The notes under the pieces: model-generated
Seen by the model: the letters and a program-made list of their open reading frames with translations, nothing else
Database searches by the model: none
What the model was told of the DNA's origin: nothing
Part shown: one piece after another, positions 56,011-64,000 of the stretch
Numbering within the stretch: the first letter of the stretch is position 1
Layout: the number at the start of each line of letters is the position of its first letter
Source of the DNA: Portulaca oleracea
Lineage: Eukaryota; Streptophyta; Magnoliopsida; Caryophyllales; Portulacaceae
DNA: 64,000 bases
NCBI GenBank assembly: GCA_029582165.1
Contig: CM055869.1
Coordinates: forward strand, 58,539,518-58,603,517
Reading direction: 5' to 3'
Program-made: the position numbers and the translations under genes

Positions 56011-56812
56011 AAATGATTGAGAAACAGGGAACCCTAATTCTACAAGTATATAAAAGACCAATTCTCATGCATCCAAATAAAATCACATATATGCTTATAT
56101 TGACATTTCATAAGAGAACAAAACAAAGAACATACAAATATACATTAGCTAGAGAGCAGGTACACTTGAGTAGTTGAAGGTAACAGTGGATTCCACATCT
56201 TTGGCTTGATTTGAACAAGAAAATATATGGTAATGAGTATGAGGTCATGAAATCTTGCTTGATTTTGTGTTAAGAGGTGCAGCATGCAAGCATGTACTCC
56301 AGTATTTTGACTAATAGCATGGATGTGGTGGCAAGACAACCCAAAGTATCATCATTGGATGCATGCATGTACAATTTATTGTAGTACTTTGTGTAAAAAT
56401 ATTTCAACCAAAAAATTTAATTGGTATTGAAATGTACATATAGGCATAATTCAACAAAATTTAAGCTGATAGTTGCAGACAGTACTAGAAGGGAAAGCCT
56501 TGGTGCAACAATACTGTTGAGTTGTTGTTGTGTGATCGTAAGATGATGTGTTTGAGTCTTTAAAATAACCTCTTACAAAAGTGTATGACAAAGTTTGCCA
56601 CCATTATATCTTTGTGGTGAGACCCTTCCCTGAACGGCTGAACCCAATCGGGGATGCTTTGTGCTCCAGAGTCACCCTTGATTGAAGGCGTATGTTATAC
56701 TCCATTATGGTGTTGTGACTGTTGTCAAACAATGTTCAATCTAGATACACGATTTGGTCCTATTTGAAAAATCCATGTATGGATAAGATGTTTACATCCT
56801 AATTTAACATAA

Positions 56813-56884
56813 GGGCATTTGGTCTCGTGGTATGATTCTCGCTTAGGGTGCGAGAGGTCCTGAATTCAATTCTCGGAATGCCCC
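56813..56884 (+). tRNA. tRNA-Pro (AGG), variant or pseudogene
   Basis: A 7-bp acceptor stem GGGCATT/AATGCCC and an anticodon arm CTCGC-TTAGGGT-GCGAG give anticodon AGG, matching plant tRNA-Pro. The T loop TTCAATT is also intact. Three conserved positions differ from the usual plant gene: position 14 is C instead of A, the T stem 5' strand is CTGAA instead of CCGAG, so position 53 is A opposite C61 and the universal G53-C61 pair is lost, and 50 forms only a U-G wobble. Acceptor and anticodon stems are perfect, so decay is recent. It may be inactive. No intron. Confidence 0.8.
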
Positions 56885-56999
56885 CACCTTGTGTCCTCTA
56901 AGTTTTTTTTTTTTTTTTCAAACTTGTTATCGACAATTTTTTCAAATTAATTTTGTTTTTGTTTTCAAAAGGTTTTTTTTTTGGGTCCACCGAAATTAG

Positions 57000-57765
57000 T
57001 TTATTCATGCAGTCACATGCATGAAGGGAAGACAGTCCACTTTGAGATCCCCTCAAACCTTGCATTGGTGGGACCATCTTAGGGTTTGTTGTTGTTTGAG
57101 TTTAACAATCATGTGTATAATAATCTTGAATATGTTAATTTTAGGTTTGTTGATTATGAATTGTGACTCAACTTGCAGGGGTCATCTAAGCCCTGCATTA
57201 GGCTCTATGGGCCTAATCTTGAAAGCAAGCCCAATCTATGAGCCTAATCCTGAAAGCAAGCCCAAAGCAATAAGCCCACAAATACAAAACAATATTCATA
57301 GAATTGGTCTATCCGTTGACTCGACCTGTGACCCATCAGGTCAGGTTTCTAACATAGATTTCAACAAAACTTGATCAAATTCAATAGTACACAATCACCT
57401 GCAAATAAAATTTGACATCTCGAAATCGAAACATAAAAAAAAAGGTTCTAACATAGATTATTCTAATTATTACAAATTTAATATATTGGACTAAATGAAG
57501 TTCAAGATCAAATAAAAGTTCAAGACTAAATAAAATTTAATATTCAAATTATCATAACATTTGATCAAATAAAAGTTGTGTTTGTTAATTTTAATATATT
57601 AGGTCGGAGCGCGGTCGGGTTGGGTCACTAACCCTTGCATTTGATATCCCTTCGACAAACGGTCTTGACGGTAGTTTGGCAAGTGAAAGAGAGGGGGTAT
57701 GAGGGTGAAAGATGAGAGTTCGAAGAGAGAGAAAGTGTGAGCACGGGACGTCTTTTCCGGATGTC
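57000..57765. other. Intergenic stretch downstream of the tRNA
   Basis: Contains a short duplication (CTATGGGCCTAATCTTGAAAG / CTATGAGCCTAATCCTGAAAG at about 57207 and 57237). An open frame at 57021-57374 has no recognisable domain and I do not support it as a gene. Confidence 0.45.
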
Positions 57766-57795
57766 TTATAAAGCGAACTATGGTTCGCTTTATAA
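57766..57795. repeat. Perfect 13-bp palindrome with 4-base loop
   Basis: TTATAAAGCGAAC - TATG - GTTCGCTTTATAA. No T run follows, and no gene ends here, so it is not a normal terminator. Confidence 0.85.
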
Positions 57796-57799
57796 TTAT

Positions 57800-60700
57800 C
57801 TTATGCGTGAATCAAAGAGGCGGGAGGTAAAACAATTAAAACAAAAAAAAAAAATTGACTATCCATTTGACATGCCACTTCATCAATATTGGGTCCCCTT
57901 CTCTCACATAAATTAAAACCTCACATTTCTCATGTCCTTAATGGTCAATTTAATTTTGGGTCATCCTTTATGGCCAATAACCCTACTAATTAACACTTGA
58001 ATATCACAATCTGCAAAATGAGATAAAATGCCATTGGTGGGCTAGCAATTTGGTTTGGGGATTCAAGCCTAATAATTGCTCAAAAAGAAAGAGAATACGG
58101 CCCAACGAATCCCAGCAGCAGAAAGTAAGGATTAAACGGGCCTCAATATGGATCTGTCTTTGATCATCTTGGGCTGGGCTCAACTAATATAGGGTATGGG
58201 AATGAGTTAATATGAGTTAGGATAGTCCCAGTATCTCGAGACCCCTATCTCAGGCGTACATGCGTAATCATCAGTAAGCTTTACAACAAGTTATGAGTAA
58301 GGCAGCGCTTAGATCATAGTCCCGGACCATCAGGACCATGGATTATTATGGTCCCATTAATTATAGGTTTCATTTAATATTTGTTTGGGCTTGAGTTTTT
58401 AATGGATTGGACACATTTTGTTTGTGTTGTTTGGATTGGGACTATAAAGGAAGGTGACTCCTGACCTTCAATCTAATTTCTCTTACTAAGTAAGGGGAAT
58501 GTACCAAACTGCACGAATGCACACACAATTTCCACTTTAAGGCCTGTTTGCTATCATTTCGACTTCATTTTTTAGGAAAGTTCGGTTATGGATATTAGGA
58601 AGTATTATGCTTGAAAAGTTTGATTTATGCCCCTATTCCATAATATATTTGGTATTGTTTCTTCTTTTTCTTCTTTTTTAACTGATACTTGTAGGTTTTT
58701 AAGACTAAAACAATCCAATTTCCGACATTTGGTGTGAACAAGTTGAGCATGAACATACCTATATTTTCTCATTCAAGTTGTGAAAATCATACATAAAAAG
58801 ATAAAAAGATAAATCGAATGACATACAAGAGACTTATGGTCAAAACAAGATGGTGTAGAGTAGTTGTTCGACAACAATCACCACGGTAGGCCTGTGGTGG
58901 AACTTGCTGACCATGGTGAAGGTAGTTTCTACGCTTTATGAGATTTTCATAAGTAACTAAGAGATAAAAAGAATATTTTCGTTCCTAACACTTACTTCAC
59001 CCGATTTCCTCAAAATTTAAAAAGAAATATAATATTCATATAATCAATTAAAATCTACATAAATATTTTTCATGCAACTCTTTTTCTTTCAACTTTTATC
59101 AATTTAAATAAAAAGTAAATAATATTTTTAAATATTATTTTCCATAAATTAAGGGGAGCATAAATAATTTTGAGACACGTGCAATACAACAAAAAATCAT
59201 GATTAATGAGACTACAAGTCTATAACCCATAATAATAACATTATTTTAATTTAGGTAATGGCTCAATATCAATCTAATTAATACATCTCCACTATGAGCA
59301 TATGGCTTTAATTTATTGGATAATAAGACTACAAATAATAATACATTGAATGTATTTTGTACAACCAAATGATTACATGCAACAAAGATAGTACAAAGTC
59401 ACTAAGACTATATAATTAATTATTCTTCAAGGGCTCATTTATTCATATAATTAGTGACCATGGCAAATTTGTGGTAATGTATCTAACTTTAACATTAATT
59501 ATTAATTACACACAATAACTATTTAAAATAACTTTAACCTTGGTAAGAGTTTTGTAATCATACATGTACCTATATATACCTGTAAAAAGTAAAGTATATG
59601 CTTTATGATTATGTCCCTATTACCCTATGACTTAAACTTAAAAGACTATATACATAAGATAAAATACAAAATGAATAGTACTCATGAATATTTCAAACTT
59701 AATTATGTCTATGTGAAAAGCAAACAATTATATTTCATATGTTGAAATTTAAATGAATCAAGCAAATCATAGAGAGAGCTCATGCAAGGACCAAGAAGAA
59801 AGGAATAACTTTGTATGCATAGAATCATAGTTTCAACTACATACACTATCATAATTAGAATCATAAACATCCACCATGAAAAAAAAGGGGAGAAAAAGGA
59901 AAGAGAGAATTATAAAATTTCTCCATTTTTGGAAAATGGGATTTTTTTTGTTAATAAAAAATTATTTGATAGTCGATGATACATATTGCACTCAAATAAC
60001 TAGGATTGTTAGAAATAATGGTAAGTCAAATTTCTAAAATATGTCGTCACAGTAAGTTGGGATATTGAACATTTGGATTTTAGTGCACCTGCACTGATTA
60101 GGTCCAAGCCAACTTGATAGTTTTCTTACGTGACATCGGAGGAGGTCAGGAGGGTGATTTTCCTACATGGCACTACTTATATTATATTAATTTCAAAAAT
60201 TAATGTGTTGGATTGCACTAGTCCATACTATCACATATTGGATTGTTGTATACCTGACTATTGATAATAGACTCCCAAATATCTTTAAGCCTGGACCAAC
60301 TATGGTGCATGGAAATCCAAGAGCCAATAGTTTATCTCACTGTTGTATATTTTCAAAGTTCAGCTCATCATTTTCTTAACCCCTATAATTTGGATTACTG
60401 CATTCCAATTTTCCTTTAAATTACAAAATAGTTGCCCAAAAGTCTTAAGCAATAAACATAAATATTTTTACATTGTTTTACAGATAAATTTGAATTACAA
60501 GCAACAAGTAAAATTATTATTGGATCTTTTTATTTTATTTATTATTAATTTATTTGTGAGTCATGAAGATCCATGAAAAGAAAAGGTAAAATAAAAAATG
60601 AAAGAAGCATGATTTTTTTTAAGTATAACAAAGTTTACAAACAAAAATCTATGTGTACATAGTGCAAATTGCACTTAAATAGCTATGACCCTAAATGATA

Positions 60701-60900
60701 AAAAAATTGAAACTAATTTTGTTTAATACTCTTAGATTTCAACTAAAAATAACTTCTAAATAGTAAACAAAAACTATATATATATAGAATAACTCTCAGC
60801 AATTTTTTTTTTAATTTCATTTCATTTCATTTATTTACTTATAAGTCACTACATAGTGACACTTGAACTTTTAGAGTAAAATTTTTAAAATAATTTTCAC
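57800..60900. other. Gene-free AT-rich region
   Basis: No supported coding sequence or transposon with clear ends. Scattered T- and A-runs only. Confidence 0.5.

Positions 60901-60904
<4 letters not shown>

Positions 60905-60939
<35 letters not shown>
60905..60939. repeat. (TA)n microsatellite
   Basis: About 17 TA units. Confidence 0.9.
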
Positions 60940-60942
<3 letters not shown>

Positions 60943-61542
60943 AATTCTAAAAATAAATTTAAATAAAACATATAGCAATTATTGATTTTTTTAATTTAAT
61001 TTAATTTATTTATTTACTTATGGAACTTTTAGAGTTAAAATTTTAAAATAATTATCCCCCTTTTGCAAACTTTAACTACCATGCATTGTGAGTTAGTGTG
61101 GTAGGAAAAAGGGGGGAAAATAGTAATAATAATTGGATCAACCATAGAAAATAAAAAATATAGGGGGACCAGGTGTCTTGCTTAGAGGGAGTAGGACATT
61201 ATGGGGTGTAGAAATATGAGAAGCCTTATAATGTTAGTCCCTCCTTAGGGAGACACACCATGCCAAATCAAGAAAAAATGAAATAAACAAAACCATCCAA
61301 ACACACCCTTATAAAAATAAAAAGAAAAGTAGTGAGCATCAAGCCATCAACTCATGGAACTAACCTTCAAACATCACATCAACTAATTAACATAGTATTA
61401 CTTTTCTTTATAAATAAATCCATATGCATCCAATAGTTTTTAGCAAGATTATGTTAATGGATATGTATAAAATTCTATATAAATGAAAGCTAATCTAGCT
61501 AAATTTGTGTAGTGTTTTTGTTAGATTTCAATTTTACAATTC

Positions 61543-61545
<3 letters not shown>

Positions 61546-61583
<38 letters not shown>
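61546..61583. repeat. (TA)n microsatellite at the left of the foldback element
   Basis: About 19 TA units directly abutting 61584. Confidence 0.9.
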
Positions 61584-61586
<3 letters not shown>

Positions 61587-62145
61587 AAAATTGGATTCTA
61601 ACAATCCCTACTTTTGTCAATTGGATAATGGTGTTCCCTACTTTCACTTTGTATTCTGGTGGTCCAAAAAACAAAAAAAATAATAAAATTGGATTGTAGT
61701 GGCGCATTTTCGAGAGTATACCCTAAATATCATAGATTTTGTGTTGCATTTGATTCAAAACTCAGTAATATACTTTACCATGATTTTTAATGAATTTAAG
61801 GCGTTTCTCCCATTTTTTTTCAATTTTTTTTCAAATTTTTTAAGTTTTTTCCGATTTTTTCACTTTTATTATTTTTAAAAAATCATAATAATTACTTGGA
61901 GTCTCAAAAAAAATAATTTAAAAAATGTTTTAGAAACTACAATTCATTAACTTTCTAATGGCAGGAACGAAAAAACAAAAACAATATAGGGTAGGAATGA
62001 AAAAAATAAGAAGAATGTGAAGGTGGATTTGGTACCGCTACAATCCAATTTTTTTTTTTTTGGACCACCAGAATACAAAGTAAAAGTAGGGACCACCATC
62101 ATCCAATTTGCAAAAGTATGGATTATTAGAATCCAATTTTCATAT
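61584..62145. mobile_element. Foldback element in a (TA)n tract, copy 2
   Basis: Left arm GGAAAATTGGATTCTAACAATCCC..TTTGTATTCTGGTGGTCCAAAAAA and right arm inverse GAAAATTGGATTCTAATAATCC..TTTGTATTCTGGTGGTCCAAAAAA pair over about 90 bases. The interior AATATCATAGATTTTGTGTTGC and AACAAAAACAATAT..GGTAGG are shared with 41681-42198. A short TATATATT tract borders the right end. Confidence 0.82.
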
Positions 62146-62473
62146 ATATTTATATATACACAAGTGTAAAAACATAACAAGTCAAATGAATATGATTTCA
62201 AATTTAAATCGGTTAAATGGGTACGACTAAGATTGCTGAAATTTAAAAAATTGTCCTAACGGACAATGTTAATGTTCCTAAATTGTCACTTTGAAGTTGG
62301 AACCTAAAATATATCATGAGAATTTAAGTTTAGGATACTCGAAACCTAGAACTTTCCTTTAACATTAAAGTTATCAAAATTATTACCCTACCTGATATTT
62401 GTGGTAAATTACATATTCAAAGCTCAACCCAATTATATATTTTCCATTCAAATAAGTGGGATAGTTGAAAGTA

Positions 62474-63033
62474 GAGTAAATTACATTTACCCTACCTGAC
62501 ATTTGTGGTAATAAGTTTTACACACCCGACATTTGTGAAATAATTTTTACCTTACCTGACATTTAGTGAAAATAATTTTTAGGGGCTGAATTCGGTTACT
62601 TCTTATCGGAAATGTAAAAAATACCAAAATGCCCCTATATGACAATATGAATGTACCATGTTGCCCCTAACATTGAGAAATAAATTACTTTAATGACCTT
62701 TTCCTTTTCAGAATGGGGAGAAATTGACTTTTTGAAGAATTAAAGTAGAGAAAAGATTGAGGTTTAAATGCCATATGAATTAATATTAAGGGTAAAAACA
62801 TCAATTCATATTTAATTGAAAGTTATATGAATTAATAACAAGGGTAAAAAAGTCAATTCATGTATATCTTTTTAATGTTCGCCGGAAAATCCAACAAAAA
62901 TCAATTATAAAATATCTTGGGACGTTTAAATATATGAACACTTAATGTCAGGTAAGGTAAAAATTATTTCCCAAATGTCGGGTGTGTAAAAATTATTACC
63001 ACAAATGTCAAATAGGGTAAATGTAATGTACTC
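62474..63033. mobile_element. Mutator-like long-TIR element, copy 2
   Basis: Termini GAGTAAATTACATTTACCCT / inverse GAGTACATTACATTTACCCT, arms of about 100 bases. Flanked by the perfect direct repeat GTTGAAAGTA (62464-62473, 63034-63043), 10 bases of which 9 would be the MULE duplication. 560 bp, no transposase. It sits at the left edge of the tandem array. Confidence 0.85.
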
Positions 63034-63043
63034 GTTGAAAGTA

Positions 63044-64000
63044 TTACCTATTAACCTCACAAAGTTGAATTTGAATGAAACTCATGATAATGAATCTTAT
63101 TTAATGCGAATGACTCTACCAACAAACTTTGGGCAATATAAACTATATTAGCACAAAATCGATCGATCTTTGATTATATTACAACCCATTTATAAATTAT
63201 TTAAATAAGTAGTAGAATCATCAAAAGAGTTACATATTGACCTCACATAGTTCTAATCTAAATAAAATTTATTAGTAACTCACTATTTTGACCCCATTTA
63301 ATCCAAAGGGCTCTATTAATATAATTTAGTGAATATATATAAATCGCCTTAGCCCAAACTCGACCAATTCAATCTAAACCACATAGTAGCCTACCCATTT
63401 ACCAATTCTGTATCTATTTGCTGTAATAAATTAAACAAGTAGGGTCGTCAAAAGAGTTACATATCAACCTCACATAGCTGAAATCTGAGTAAAACCCATG
63501 TTACCGAGCCCTATTCATCCAATATAAATATCAATCGATATCAATTAAACCAACGTGCAACCAACTTATCATTTTAATATCAATCTACTGTATATATCGA
63601 TAAAGTCGTCAGAAAAGGTCACATATCAACCTCACATAATTGAAATCTGAATAAAACCCATATTACCAAACCCCATTACCTACCCATCCAAATATCAATC
63701 GATCTCGAGTAAACCAACGTGTAACTAGCTGATCAATTTAATATCAATCTACTGTACATATCGATAAAGTTGTCAAAAAAGTCACATATCAACCTCACAT
63801 AACTGAAATCTGAATAAAACCCATGTTACCGAACCCTATTACATACCCATCCCAATATCGATCAATCGATCTCGATCAAACCAATGTACAACCAACTGAT
63901 CATTCTAATATCAATCTACTGTATATAACGATAAAGTCATCAAAAGAGTTACATATTGGCCTCACATAGTTGAAATCCTATCTCCACCATATATGGACAT
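63044..64000. repeat. Tandem satellite-like array, runs off the right edge
   Basis: The phrase TYACATAT(T/C)RACCTCACATA recurs at about 63244, 63471, 63633, 63796 and 63963, with a diverged unit near 63058. The last three spacings are 162, 163 and 167 bases; the older left ones are 186 and 227. Units also share CTGAAATCTGAATAAAACCCAT, ATCAATCGAT and TATCAATCTACTGTAT. No gene. Confidence 0.88.

Noticed and set aside
57021..57374. 117-codon frame downstream of the tRNA
   Set aside because: Contains a repeated segment (GLILKASPIYEPNPESKPKA) from a DNA duplication and has no recognisable domain.
1..64000. CRISPR arrays, operons, prophage or bacterial-type systems
   Set aside because: No evenly spaced direct repeats with unique spacers and no prokaryotic gene layout; the sequence is plant nuclear DNA.

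Overview
This is nuclear DNA from a flowering plant, most likely a eudicot. Genes have GT-AG introns and AT-rich non-coding DNA surrounds GC-richer exons. Plant-type Stowaway, Tourist, hAT and Mutator-like elements are abundant, and there is a plant-type tRNA-Pro. The species cannot be named from the sequence.

Four protein-coding genes can be supported. (1) 5256-5498, plus strand: a small intronless gene for an 80-residue basic, glycine-rich protein with a GGHGGKFTW core. (2) 9098-18637, plus: the 12-exon gene for VPS15, the protein kinase-like regulatory subunit of the class III PI3-kinase (VPS34) complex. Its exon structure is intact, but the sequence as given carries an in-frame TAG in exon 8 and a one-base deficit in a G run in exon 9. 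(3) 27398-35121, plus: a 5-exon secreted pectin methylesterase with all five family motifs and no inhibitor pro-domain. (4) 43475-46949, minus: a 3-exon IQ67-domain (IQD) calmodulin-binding scaffold protein. A tRNA-Pro(AGG)-like sequence with altered conserved positions lies at 56813-56884. The genes look independent of each other; there is no cluster or shared pathway.

The rest is mostly transposon-derived. The left edge (1-1625) reads as a minus-strand Ty3/gypsy-type LTR with a GC-rich leader. 3695-4388 is a hAT element (8-bp target duplication) containing a Stowaway. 6952-7855 is a Mutator-like element (9-bp duplication, arms of about 230 bp) with a GC-rich interior that may be captured gene sequence. 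19784-20339 and 20381-20987 are two adjacent Mutator-like elements, the second almost wholly a foldback. 24854-25625 holds a miniature LTR-like unit next to an internally deleted Ty1/copia remnant whose LTR promoter is duplicated.

The right half (35-64 kb) has no other recognised protein gene beyond the IQD gene. It carries many Stowaway copies, at least four Tourist-like copies with TTA/TAA duplications, foldbacks bounded by (TA)n tracts (41.6, 50.0 and 61.6 kb), a pair of related long-TIR elements (52.5 and 62.5 kb), and a tandem satellite-like array of about 163-bp units running off the right end. I found no convincing new multi-gene system. The observations most worth checking are the VPS15 lesions, the possible Pack-MULE, the foldback elements and the terminal tandem array.
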